Assembly: GCF_900100715.1 (NCBI RefSeq)
Contig: NZ_FNCA01000008.1
Coordinates: forward strand, 1-64,000
Length of the DNA stretch: 64,000 bases
Direction of reading: 5' to 3'
Source: Methanolobus vulcani
GTDB taxonomy: Archaea > Halobacteriota > Methanosarcinia > Methanosarcinales > Methanosarcinaceae
The position numbers and the translations under genes are program-made. Shown here in pieces: positions 8,037 through 15,901 of this stretch. The notes under the pieces were generated by a model. The model was given only the letters and a program-made list of their open reading frames with translations. It had not been told where the DNA came from and ran no database searches. Position 1 is the first letter of the stretch; each line of letters opens with the position of its first letter.

Positions 8037-9275
8037 ATGAAGCGGATCGTTTTAGGATTCCAGCATGTGCTGGCCATGTTTGGTGCGACAGTGACAGTCC
8101 CTCTGGTTGTTGGTTCTGCCATTGGGCTTTCACTTTCGGAAATTGCAGTGATGATGCAGGCTGTTCTTTTTGCAATGGGAATTGCAACCCTGCTGCAGAC
8201 ATTTATCGGATCTAAATTCCCAATTGTGCAGGGTTCAAGTTTTGCTTTCATTCCGGGTCTTATTGCAATAGGGTCTGGCCTTGGCCTTGCAGCTGCTGAA
8301 GGAGCTCTGATTGTTGGGGGTATCATTGAAGGACTTACCGGCGCTTTAGGTCTCATTGGCAGGCTGAAAAAACTGTTCTCACCACTTGTTACGGGAATAA
8401 CCATAATGCTTGTGGGTTTCTCGCTTGCCAATGTGGCTGTCATGTACACGTTCAATTATTACGCTGATGCCGCTGGCACAACTATTCTGCCTTCTTCTAT
8501 TATTGCTATAGTGACGTTCATTACAACTATTCTTGTAGCGCTCAAGGCAAAAGGAACCTACAAGACGATGCCTGTTATTGCAGGTGTAATTGTAGGGTAC
8601 ATTCTGAGTATGGCATTCGGACTTGTTGATTTCAGCCTTGTTAAGAGCATGCCTATTGTGAGTCTGCCAAAACTGTTTCCATGGGGAACTCCGGTGTTTG
8701 ATGTCAGTGCCATCATAATCCTGCTCTTTGCTTTCATGGTAAGTATAATAGAGAGTGTAGGCGACTATCATGCAATCTCAACCATCGCTGACCTGCCAAT
8801 TGATAATAAGAAGATAAACCGAGGTATAGGTTCAGAAGGTCTTTCCTGTTCAATTGCAGGTATTTTCGGTGCATGTGGTACAACCAGTTATTCAGAGAAT
8901 ATCGGTCTTGTGGCTCTGACAAGGGTTTCAAGTGTTCAGGTCGTGCAGATCGGTGCCGGAATTCTTATCCTGTTCTCACTTATCCCTAAATTCTCAGGTC
9001 TGCTGGCATCAATTCCTGCTCCGGTACTTGGAGGACTGACAACAGCGCTGTACGGAATGATCGGTGTTACAGGTCTGAAACTCATCAAGGACAGGGTAGA
9101 GCTCAACGACAGGAACACGCTGATCCTTGCAAGTTCACTGGTTCTGGGACTTGGTGCTCCTCAGCTTCCTGCAGAATTCCTTGCAAATTTCCCGCAGATA
9201 ATTGCAAGCATACTCGAATCCGGAATGGCAGTGGGTGCGATCTCAGCAATCCTAATGGATCAGTTACTCAAATAG
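8037..9275 (+). CDS. uraA: uracil/xanthine permease (NCS2 family)
   Basis: 412 residues with about 12-14 hydrophobic segments. It starts MKRIVLGFQHVLAMFGATVT, where QHVLAMFG(A) is the NCS2 hallmark, and has the substrate-site stretches SIIESVGDYHAIS and GIFGACGTTSYSENIG. UraA-type transporters import uracil with protons. GGAG at 8027-8030 fits the ATG at 8037 better than the in-frame ATG at 8025. The uracil phosphoribosyltransferase gene follows 57 bases downstream, so a two-gene pyrimidine-salvage operon is likely and uracil the most likely substrate. Confidence 0.9.
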   Translation: MKRIVLGFQHVLAMFGATVTVPLVVGSAIGLSLSEIAVMMQAVLFAMGIATLLQTFIGSKFPIVQGSSFAFIPGLIAIGSGLGLAAAEGALIVGGIIEGLTGALGLIGRLKKLFSPLVTGITIMLVGFSLANVAVMYTFNYYADAAGTTILPSSIIAIVTFITTILVALKAKGTYKTMPVIAGVIVGYILSMAFGLVDFSLVKSMPIVSLPKLFPWGTPVFDVSAIIILLFAFMVSIIESVGDYHAISTIADLPIDNKKINRGIGSEGLSCSIAGIFGACGTTSYSENIGLVALTRVSSVQVVQIGAGILILFSLIPKFSGLLASIPAPVLGGLTTALYGMIGVTGLKLIKDRVELNDRNTLILASSLVLGLGAPQLPAEFLANFPQIIASILESGMAVGAISAILMDQLLK

Positions 9276-9332
9276 GGCAAACTAAACAGATACGACAGAT
9301 ACTGGATATTGATCAATATTAAGGGTGTTAAC

Positions 9333-10031
9333 ATGATAGAAGATAAAAGATGGGAAGGTGTGTATTCCTTTGAAGATTCTCCTTATCTTATGGAGATACT
9401 TACCGAGCTTCGTTCAAAAGAAACGGAAAATGTTAGATTCAGGAAAGATCTTGTGAAACTTGGCAGATACATGGGCTATGAGTTCACAAAGACAATGGAT
9501 TTCAAAAAAGTAAAGATAGAGACTCCTCTTGAGAGCACAGAGGGTGTTGCCTCAGGTGACAGGGACCATGTGTATATCATTACTGTGCTTAGGGTAGCCA
9601 TTCCGCTCATGGAAGGCCTCATCAAGACACTGGAACATTCAAGGGTAGGAATTGTCTCTGCTTCCAGGGGCAAGGCTCCTGATTTCAATATTGAGATGAG
9701 CTACATCAAAGTTCCTCATATGAGGGAAGAGGACACTGTAATAGTCTGCGATCCTATGATAGCCACAGGTTCAACTCTTCTGAAAACGGTTTCAGAGATA
9801 AAGAAATGCGGAAGCCCAAAGAGGATTGTCATCATAGGTATTCTTGCAGCTCCTGAAGGCATAACCGCTCTGAAAGAGGAACTTCCTGATGTTGAGATAT
9901 ACGTTACAAAGATCGACAGGGAGCTTAATGATAAAGGTTACATCCTTCCGGGTCTTGGAGATGCAGGTGACAGAGCATTCGGAGAACCGCTTAACATCTC
10001 AATGCTTCCACTGATGCATAATCTGGAATAA
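9333..10031 (+). CDS. upp: uracil phosphoribosyltransferase
   Basis: 232 residues. UPRTase converts uracil and PRPP to UMP. The PRPP-binding loop is seen as [15 protein letters not shown], and the C-terminal uracil-binding region as [16 protein letters not shown], typical of UPRTases. The frame extends up to a TTG at 9309, but GGGTG lies just before the ATG at 9333 ([10 protein letters not shown]), the better start. It works with the adjacent permease in uracil uptake and salvage. A hairpin with a T-run follows the stop at about 10067-10101. Confidence 0.92.
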   Translation: MIEDKRWEGVYSFEDSPYLMEILTELRSKETENVRFRKDLVKLGRYMGYEFTKTMDFKKVKIETPLESTEGVASGDRDHVYIITVLRVAIPLMEGLIKTLEHSRVGIVSASRGKAPDFNIEMSYIKVPHMREEDTVIVCDPMIATGSTLLKTVSEIKKCGSPKRIVIIGILAAPEGITALKEELPDVEIYVTKIDRELNDKGYILPGLGDAGDRAFGEPLNISMLPLMHNLE

Positions 10032-10066
10032 GCTGAAAAAGTTAAAGATAAAATCAAAAAATAAGT

Positions 10067-10101
10067 CAGGTCTGTTACAGGCGTAACAGAACCCTGTTTT
10101 T
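10067..10101 (+). terminator. intrinsic-type terminator after upp
   Basis: GGTCTGTTAC / GTAACAGAACC pair around an AGGC loop (one bulged base) and are followed by CTGTTTTTCTTT. It lies about 40 bases after the upp stop and fits the end of the uraA-upp transcript. Confidence 0.6.
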
Positions 10102-10141
10102 CTTTATTTGAGTTTAAAGTTTTAAGTAAGTTGAAACTAGC

Positions 10142-10894
10142 TTACAGTATCGGACTTATCGTTCTTATTTCTACAATCTGTCCCCACATGTGGAAACTTG
10201 CCATATCGCCACGTGGGTAGGCTGTGAATCTTACTTCCGTTCCATCAGTTCTAAGATCTTTCGGCAGATTTATAGGGTCATATCTCGCATCGTCGGTGCC
10301 CACGATTCCATAAAAGCCGCCTTCAAGGTTGTTGTATGTCACAGTTCCGGTATCGGTTATAAGCTCGCTTTCCGGAATTACCTGGATTGTCAGTTCATAG
10401 CTGTTCTCGTTTCCTGTAGTTTCTTCCCATGGCCGTTTGTAAATTGCGGATATGTTTTGTTCACCTGTTTCAGTAACCTCAAAAGTCCACATGTGAGAAC
10501 CGCCTGCGCCAACAAGAGTTACATTTGTACTGGTTTCAAGGAACGCATCCTCTGTAAGCTTAAGTCCTTTACTGTATGTCATATTCCATGAATATCCGGT
10601 TGTGGGATTCTCTTTAAGCTCAACTATAATGGTGTCTCCGACAATGGCATAGGCAGTGCTCTGACTGTCAGTCTCTGAAAATTGATGGCTTAGGGTTGAC
10701 ACTGTGCCTATGGCAACGTCCGAATTATCGGTGTTTCCTGCCTGTTCGTCTACATTCTGTGTTGCATTGCCATTGTTGTCAATGCTGTTGTTACTGCCGG
10801 TATCTTTGCTGTCTGATACACAGCCGGAAGCCATGCATACAAGCAGGACAACTGCCGCAACCGTAACTAATCTAATGTTCATTTTAATGTTCAT
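10142..10894 (-). CDS. chagasin-like cysteine protease inhibitor (I42) lipoprotein
   Basis: 250 residues. The N-terminus is a lipoprotein signal (LVTVAAVVLLVCMASGC, lipobox SGC). After an Asn/Asp-rich linker comes a chagasin fold with its three inhibitory loops: NPTTGYSW, GAGGSHMWTFEV, and YKRPWE. Chagasin-family proteins block papain-like cysteine proteases, so this surface-anchored copy may guard against extracellular proteases. The last ~70 residues (GTVTYNNLEGGFYGIVGTDD) form an extra beta-rich domain outside the inhibitor fold. GGGAG abuts the first ATG; the second ATG at 10882 is an alternative. It converges with upp. Confidence 0.85.
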   Translation of the reverse strand: MNIKMNIRLVTVAAVVLLVCMASGCVSDSKDTGSNNSIDNNGNATQNVDEQAGNTDNSDVAIGTVSTLSHQFSETDSQSTAYAIVGDTIIVELKENPTTGYSWNMTYSKGLKLTEDAFLETSTNVTLVGAGGSHMWTFEVTETGEQNISAIYKRPWEETTGNENSYELTIQVIPESELITDTGTVTYNNLEGGFYGIVGTDDARYDPINLPKDLRTDGTEVRFTAYPRGDMASFHMWGQIVEIRTISPIL

Positions 10895-11226
10895 CTCCCT
10901 GTATTTATTACTTACAGAATTGTTTTTCAGATATATACAGGTTTATTTAACTGCGAATATGCTTGCATTCATAGGCTATAGTAGGATCACTGTCTTGAAG
11001 AATCGTAGTATTAATATGTATAGTATAAGTTAAAAGACTTATATCTCATGAGTATAAGTTAAAATAATTATATATTATAAATATAATTTATAAAAATGAT
11101 ATTATATATAAGCTAAAAACACATATAAATAATAAGCTTTTAATATGATATTATTAAGATATAATTTTGAAAACTTATAATTAGTCTTCATCTGACATAT
11201 GATACGAAAACAGGAAGTGGTTTCAT
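10895..11226. other. AT-rich intergenic region between divergent genes
   Basis: 332 bases separating the chagasin-like lipoprotein and the satD-like gene. It is extremely AT-rich with recurring TATAAGTTAAAA-type segments (around 11022, 11052 and 11110) and several TATA-box candidates. No open reading frame or stable GC hairpin is seen. It probably holds both divergent promoters. Confidence 0.5.
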
Positions 11227-11916
11227 TTGCAAGATAAAAGAAAACTGTATGCAGTTATCACAGGCGACCTTGTAAGTTCTTCTGATATGGATTATAGTGA
11301 CAGGGAATCACTTCTCTCGGTAATGCATGATTCCTTTTCTTTTGTGAAAAATTGTCTGTACCTGGATGGTGGCAAGATCATGCCCTTTGAGATATCCAGG
11401 GGCGACAGCTTTCAGACTGTGGTCAGGAATCCGAAGGATGCGTTGTTGATATCAGTGCTCCTCCTTCTGAAATTAAGTGTTGGTGAAAATGGGCAAAGGC
11501 TTGAATCCAGGTTTTCAATAGGTATTGGAAGTGTGGAATATTTCCCGGATTCCGGTAGTGTGGGTGAGGCTGACGGACAGGCTTTCAGGTTTTCAGGTAA
11601 GGAACTGGACAACATGAAAGAGCAGGAAAAACAGCTTCTAATAACAACAGCAAATCCGGCATTGAATCTAATGCTGGAATCACAATGCGCATTTTTTGAT
11701 AACATGGTTGCCAGGTGGACAGATGTTCAGAAAGAGATACTTCTTGAGAAGCTTAGTGGCCTGACGCAGGATGAGATCGCATCAAAACTTGGTAAATCCC
11801 AGTCAAGCATTTCCCAGAGCCTTAAAGCCGCAGGTTTTGATGCGTTGAGGAAGTTTCTGGATAACTATGCAAACTTATTTGAATATACGGAGATATTCCA
11901 TATGGAGAATGAATGA
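11227..11916 (+). CDS. SatD family protein with C-terminal HTH
   Basis: 229 residues. The first part fits the SatD family: KLYAVITGDLVSSSDM, then FEISRGDSFQTVVRNPKDAL. Residues ~175-215 form a helix-turn-helix (LSGLTQDEIASKLGKSQSSI, then SQSLKAAGFDALRKFL), as in sigma-70 region 4-like domains of this family. The start appears to be a TTG with AGGAAGTGG upstream; no ATG lies near the natural N-terminus. The stop overlaps the ATG of the next gene (ATGA), so the pair is coupled. satD is known from a streptococcal secretion/acid-tolerance locus, but its biochemical role is undefined. Confidence 0.75.
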   Translation: MQDKRKLYAVITGDLVSSSDMDYSDRESLLSVMHDSFSFVKNCLYLDGGKIMPFEISRGDSFQTVVRNPKDALLISVLLLLKLSVGENGQRLESRFSIGIGSVEYFPDSGSVGEADGQAFRFSGKELDNMKEQEKQLLITTANPALNLMLESQCAFFDNMVARWTDVQKEILLEKLSGLTQDEIASKLGKSQSSISQSLKAAGFDALRKFLDNYANLFEYTEIFHMENE

Positions 11917-12644
11917 TGGATGCTGCTCTGTTAAATGTATCACTGCTTGCGAGACTTCTTCTTTCACATGTACTTGCAGATTTTGTATTCCAGAATCAGG
12001 TAATGGTCAATGACCGTTTTGAAAATAAGTGGCATTCAAAATGGCTTTACATACACGGCTTCCTTGCAGGTCTGCTTGCATATGTTCTTTCAGGTGCTTA
12101 TGGTTTTTTCTGGCTTTTTTTTGTCTACACGATCTCCCATATCATAATAGATGGTTTTAAGTCCACACGCAAAGATGATCTGAAATGGTTAATTCTTGAC
12201 CAGCTGGCGCATATGCTGATAATATTGCTTGTTTGGGCATTGATCACCGGACCCGAAAATATAGTTTCAGGCCTTCCGTTTCTTCAATTGAATAATACAA
12301 ACACATGGATTCTGATCCTTGCTTATGTTATCGTAATATGGCCAAGCGGGATATTAATTGGTAAATTCACAGAACCCTGGCATCATGATAAGGACGGGGA
12401 AGAAGGTGAAGGTCTTTTTAATGCGGGTCTGTGGATCGGGCGCCTTGAGAGATTCCTGCTTCTGACATTTGTGTTACTTGAACAATATCAGGCAATTGGA
12501 TTGCTTGTAACTGCAAAATCCATTTTCAGGTTCACCACCGACCGTAAGGTAAGTGAATATATTCTCATAGGTACATTATTGAGCTTTACGATAGCTGTTT
12601 TTGTGGGAATTATCGCAAAATGGATGCTTGATATGGGAGTTTAG
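11913..12644 (+). CDS. DUF3307 family membrane protein
   Basis: 243 residues and about six hydrophobic segments. The family motif at the N-terminus is clear: LLARLLLSHVLADFVFQNQ, then the histidine-rich WLYIHGFLAGLLAYV and YTISHIIIDGFKS, then LDQLAHMLIILLVW. The repeated His/Asp in membrane segments suggest a metal site, but no function has been assigned. It overlaps the SatD-like gene by four bases; SatD-DUF3307 pairs recur in many genomes, so the two probably act together. Confidence 0.8.
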   Translation: MMDAALLNVSLLARLLLSHVLADFVFQNQVMVNDRFENKWHSKWLYIHGFLAGLLAYVLSGAYGFFWLFFVYTISHIIIDGFKSTRKDDLKWLILDQLAHMLIILLVWALITGPENIVSGLPFLQLNNTNTWILILAYVIVIWPSGILIGKFTEPWHHDKDGEEGEGLFNAGLWIGRLERFLLLTFVLLEQYQAIGLLVTAKSIFRFTTDRKVSEYILIGTLLSFTIAVFVGIIAKWMLDMGV

Positions 12645-12752
12645 ATCTTTTGATCGTTCGGTTTCAGTTATTTTTTGTCAGTTCTAAAATAGTATTATAT
12701 ATTATAAAGTCAGATATTGACTGCCGATTAAGGCAAAGGAAAAGGTGAAAAC

Positions 12753-12917
12753 ATGGATATAGCAACTACACTGAGGTATGGTTTGATAAACATGAACCAT
12801 TTCAGAAGATGTATGATGAGCAGAATGACCTACCAGCTTTCATCATACTGGAAAAAAGATGCCGATATCCCTGCTTTCGACATGAAACCGGTGAGTTTAT
12901 CGCCTTACACAGTATAG
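12753..12917 (+). CDS. possible small ORF (54 aa), or frameshifted remnant
   Basis: AAGGTGA lies five bases before the ATG at 12753, and a TATA-like stretch (TATTATATATTATAAAG) precedes it by about 50 bases, so initiation here is plausible. The product (MDIATTLRYGLINMNHFRRC and on) is Met- and Arg-rich and unlike known proteins. The -1 frame over the same DNA (ATG at 12809, stop at 12958) reads much more like protein: KMYDEQNDLPAFIILEKRC, then FRHETGEFIALHSIDSII. So this may be a gene broken by a single frameshift, or one of the two frames may be fortuitous. A terminator-like hairpin follows at 12992. Confidence 0.35.
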   Translation: MDIATTLRYGLINMNHFRRCMMSRMTYQLSSYWKKDADIPAFDMKPVSLSPYTV

Positions 12918-12991
12918 ATTCAATCATCGCGAAAAACAACTTGCCATCTCTCCAATAGGAACTGCCGGTTTCATTAAAAATGAAGTCTACG

Positions 12992-13025
12992 TGGGTGCGA
13001 AAAGCACCCAACTCCTCCATTTTTT
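12992..13025 (+). terminator. GC-stem hairpin plus T-run
   Basis: GGGTGC (12993-12998) and GCACCC (13004-13009) pair perfectly around GAAAA, with an outer T-A pair, and a run of six Ts starts at 13020 with more T-rich DNA after it. It closes the transcript of the small ORF at 12753 or read-through from the DUF3307 gene. Confidence 0.7.
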
Positions 13026-13198
13026 CCTAATTTTGTTTTATTTTTATTCTTGCTTTAATACAGGATGTTACGCAAGATTTAAGCATCTTTGCGACATATA
13101 ATTTGTATAAAAGATGTTGGACAGTATCTCCAAATATCTTTTTAGACTAATTGTCAACAAATCGGTTTAATTATCAGGGAGTTACCGGGGGCAGTAAA

Positions 13199-13531
13199 AT
13201 TACAGTTGTTATCTCACTGGAGAACATATGCCGGAACAGAACAACAGTTCTGGCCCAGCATGAAGGTAAGAATACAAGAATAAACGTTGAAACGACCTGT
13301 GCAAAGATCAAAAAATGGGGTAATGAATTCAACCTCCCTAAAATGGATCTTATAGACAGGGATGTATCTTTTGATCTTCTTAATAAAAAGAGGGCGGAGT
13401 ATTCGATTTGCAGTAATTGTTACGTTCCTCCGACAGTTATGAGTGCTTACTGGATAGAAAACGAGAAGATCCCAAAAGAAGTTGCAAAGAAATATGAGAG
13501 TGTTGACATAACTTTCGAAGAGATCAAATAA
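13199..13531 (+). CDS. Cys-rich paralogue family protein A (110 aa), probable ATT start
   Basis: First of four related small proteins here (13199, 13578, 15326, and 17361 on minus). Shared features: a Cys at residue 11-12, VETTCAKIKKWG (the ET-x-C-x-K motif), CSNCYVPPTV (CxxCxxP), and a C-terminal E-x4-K-x2-AK stretch. The open frame goes up to a TTG at 13151, but no Shine-Dalgarno precedes it and it would add 16 unmatched residues. GGGGG at 13187-13191 sits seven bases before an ATT at 13199; starting there puts the first Cys at residue 11, exactly as in the neighbouring paralogue. Four conserved cysteines suggest metal or Fe-S binding (inference). Function unknown. Confidence 0.7.
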   Translation: MTVVISLENICRNRTTVLAQHEGKNTRINVETTCAKIKKWGNEFNLPKMDLIDRDVSFDLLNKKRAEYSICSNCYVPPTVMSAYWIENEKIPKEVAKKYESVDITFEEIK

Positions 13532-13577
13532 AGGGGATATTTGAAACGAATTTGAATGAATTCTATGGAGGTTTAAT

Positions 13578-13910
13578 ATGGTTGTAACAATGTCAGTAGA
13601 CTCTCTTTGTGGACATAAGGCCTATATTACAGCAGTTACTGAAGGCAGAAAGACTCACATACATATTGAAACAGATTGTAAGAAACTGAAAAAATGGGGT
13701 TGTGATTTTGATCTTCCTAATGCTGAAATGACACAACAGAATATTCCGTATTATGAGATTATCATGAAGACCATGAAGAATGCTATATGTGAGAATTGCT
13801 ATGTGCCTGCCACAGTTATGAACGCATACTGGGTTGAAAATGAAAAGGTATCAAAAACCCTCGCAAAGCAAATAGGTAAAGTAGAGCTTACCATTGAGAA
13901 AATAGAATAG
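13578..13910 (+). CDS. Cys-rich paralogue family protein B (110 aa)
   Basis: A close relative of the gene just upstream, with a 46-base gap and the same strand, so a tandem duplication. GGAGGT lies five bases before the ATG. Conserved residues: C11 (DSLCGHKAYI), the IETDCKKLKKWGCDF block, CENCYVPATVMNAYWVEN, and the tail VSKTLAKQ. It carries an extra Cys (WGCDF) compared with protein A. Predicted small, soluble, mixed alpha/beta, with no signal peptide. I do not recognise a characterised homologue; a metal-binding or cofactor-handling role is only a guess from the cysteines. Confidence 0.75.
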   Translation: MVVTMSVDSLCGHKAYITAVTEGRKTHIHIETDCKKLKKWGCDFDLPNAEMTQQNIPYYEIIMKTMKNAICENCYVPATVMNAYWVENEKVSKTLAKQIGKVELTIEKIE

Positions 13911-14236
13911 ATATTCTAAAAATTCATATTTCTCCTTCATAATAATATATCTGATGTAATCGTGTTCAGAACTTCAGAGTAAATATCTTTTTGTTAAACT
14001 AAGAGTCTCCGGTATGGAAAATGGATCATTCTTTATTATCGGGACGTAAAAAATAACACTTATGCAGGACATATATTTCTTCAATGGCATAATGTCAATT
14101 TTTGGGGCAAATTGAAATGTGTCACTATTCCGGGGGCAATTTGAAGGGGGAATAATAGAAGATATTCAAAGCCTATTCTGTTTCAACATTGTTTATTGTA
14201 TAATGTTTCTGTACTTGCCTGAAATTGTTTTGATCC
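13911..14236. other. intergenic region with IS-end-like sequence
   Basis: 326 bases with no convincing gene. Its second half carries a pair of imperfect repeats, reported separately as a possible insertion-sequence end. A short open frame from 14119 has no homology or ribosome site and is discounted. Confidence 0.5.
14093..14150. mobile_element. solitary IS21-type terminal repeat (remnant)
   Basis: The stretch reads TGTCAATTTTTGGGGCAAAT, then TGAAATGTGTCAC, then TTCCGGGGGCAATTTGAA. Two copies of a GGGGCAA(A/T)TTGAA unit lie 27-28 bases apart, next to TGTCA. Multiple repeats of this style, with a TGT... tip, are typical of IS21-family ends. No istA/istB gene lies nearby, so it would be a solo end left by deletion. 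I recognise the style, not a specific element. Confidence 0.4.
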
Positions 14237-15091
14237 ATGAAACAGGAAATGACCGGAGTAATATCATATACAAAGTCACAGGTGTTGAATATGGTTCATT
14301 GTGAAACAGTAAATCGTATTGATAAAGATAATAACAGACATAATGATGGGCAAAACGAAGCTGGAAAATATACTAACGGCTGTATTGAGGGAATTGATAA
14401 TAAAAATACAGGCAAAGTTTATGTAAACTCCATTGGAATTGAATTCGTGCTGATCCCTTCAGGTAAGTTCATGATGGGATCCAAGCAGGATGCCACTGCC
14501 AGGCCAGTACATGAAGTTACAATTTCAGAACCTTTTTTTCTCGGTAAATATCCAGTAACACAGAAAGAATGGATATCAATAATGGGCAGTAATCCTTCTT
14601 TATTTAAGAGCCATGATAACCATCCTGTAGAGCAGGTTTCATGGGATGACGTACAGGAGTTTATTAGTAAACTGAACAAAAAAGAGGGTACTGATAAATA
14701 TCGTTTACCATCTGAGGCCGAGTGGGAGTATGCCTGCAGGGCAGGTACTACAAGTAAATATCATTTTGGAGATGATGAATCTGATCTGGATGATTATGGC
14801 TGGTATTCAGGCAAAACAACCTATCCGGTAGGCCAGAAGAAACCAAATCCATGGGGTCTGTATGATATGAATGGTAATGTGTGGGAATGGTGTGAGGATA
14901 AATGGCATTCAAGTTTTGAAGGTGCTCCCGAAGATGGCAGTGCCTGGGGAGATAGCAGCAGTTTCCTTCGTATTGATCGCGGTGGTTGCTGGAGCAGTCT
15001 TTCCAGGTTTTGCCGGTCAGCACTTCGCAGTGCTAACATTGCTGATGATCGTATGGGATTTACAGGATTCCGTATTCTAAAGGAAGTGTAA
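14237..15091 (+). CDS. formylglycine-generating-enzyme-fold (SUMF1/FGE-sulfatase domain) protein
   Basis: 284 residues. After a polar N-terminal ~60 residues comes a complete FGE-sulfatase domain: IPSGKFMMGSKQ, then FFLGKYPVTQKEWISIMG, then HPVEQVSWDDVQEFISKL, then YRLPSEAEWEYACRAGTTSK, then NPWGLYDMNGNVWEWCEDKW, and MGFTGFRI at the end. The usual GGSW/CR region reads RGGCWSSLSRFCRSALR, with two cysteines eight apart. True FGEs use a closer Cys pair to oxidise sulfatase cysteine; many prokaryotic members lack it and are ligand-binding or hydroxylase-like. No sulfatase gene is nearby. The start is uncertain (ATG 14237, or ATG 14291), with no good ribosome site at either. Confidence 0.8.
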   Translation: MKQEMTGVISYTKSQVLNMVHCETVNRIDKDNNRHNDGQNEAGKYTNGCIEGIDNKNTGKVYVNSIGIEFVLIPSGKFMMGSKQDATARPVHEVTISEPFFLGKYPVTQKEWISIMGSNPSLFKSHDNHPVEQVSWDDVQEFISKLNKKEGTDKYRLPSEAEWEYACRAGTTSKYHFGDDESDLDDYGWYSGKTTYPVGQKKPNPWGLYDMNGNVWEWCEDKWHSSFEGAPEDGSAWGDSSSFLRIDRGGCWSSLSRFCRSALRSANIADDRMGFTGFRILKEV

Positions 15092-15325
15092 ATTGTGCTT
15101 AGAACAAACTCTTTTTATTTTCTTGGAAATCACAGGATAAATAGCAATTTCATGTTTTTTGTCATGAGTCCGAATATTTTCAGGAGAAAAACATATATTA
15201 ACGCTGTTAACTATCATTACATGCCAAAATCTGCCCAGCCTCTCAGAGAGTTTATAATAACCAGGGCTTGCAGGTTACTTTTACTTTAGGATCCAGAATA
15301 AAACTAGGAAACAGGAGATTTTTAC

Positions 15326-15646
15326 ATGACGTCTGTAGTACACGTAAACTCAAGTATATGTGGTTTCATCCATATAATTAATGGAAAATTTGATGGAAAG
15401 AACATCATAGTAGATATTGAAACGCCCTGTTCAAAGGTAAAACAAATGTCAAGTATGGAAATTCCAATGATGGAAACCCTGGATGTCAAGGATAATTATG
15501 TGATGGACAGGGCGCAGGAAGCTCATTGCTGTCCTGGTTGTATCTTGCCTACCGGAGTATTGCATGTATGCAGGCTGGAGTCTGGAATGATTTCAAAGAC
15601 CCTTGCAAAACAGGTTGAAACAATGACAATTGAGTTCAAAGAATGA
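15326..15646 (+). CDS. Cys-rich paralogue family protein C (106 aa)
   Basis: AGGAGAT six bases before the ATG supports the start. It has the same skeleton as proteins A and B: C12 (NSSICGFIH), VDIETPCSKVKQM, a CCPGCILPTGVLHVC cluster (one Cys more than A or B before CxxC, and one after), and MISKTLAKQ. It is most like protein D at 17361, with which it shares GKFDGKxII-type and MEIPxxxT segments. So A/B and C/D form two sub-pairs. It is followed 255 bases on by a triple-PAS gene in the same direction. Function unknown; six cysteines suggest metal or cluster binding. Confidence 0.75.
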   Translation: MTSVVHVNSSICGFIHIINGKFDGKNIIVDIETPCSKVKQMSSMEIPMMETLDVKDNYVMDRAQEAHCCPGCILPTGVLHVCRLESGMISKTLAKQVETMTIEFKE

Positions 15647-15901
15647 TGATTTACAAAAACTGCCGGATATTTTTTAATAGTTTTTTGCCTTTTGTTTTTT
15701 TCAGGTAAGAATCCTTCTTCATTCTGATTGTTTTTATATTTTCGTTTATATTCCCAGCAGAATGTAGCCTACATTATCATACGATTTTCAGATATTTCAG
15801 TAAATAATATATTTTAATTTAATGTTCTGATCTTGTTTTTACTAAATGGTCTTTGTGGATAGTCTTATTAACTAATCGGACAAATGATTATATGGGGGTA
15901 T

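Noticed and set aside
13151-13198. TTG start extending Cys-rich protein A by 16 residues
   Set aside because: No ribosome site and no match in the three paralogues; the ATT at 13199 fits better.
14119-14304. 61-codon open frame before the FGE-fold gene
   Set aside because: Overlaps the IS-like end and the real gene in another frame; no ribosome site or family signal.
15095-15289. 64-codon open frame after the FGE-fold gene
   Set aside because: Composition not protein-like, no homology signs, no ribosome site.
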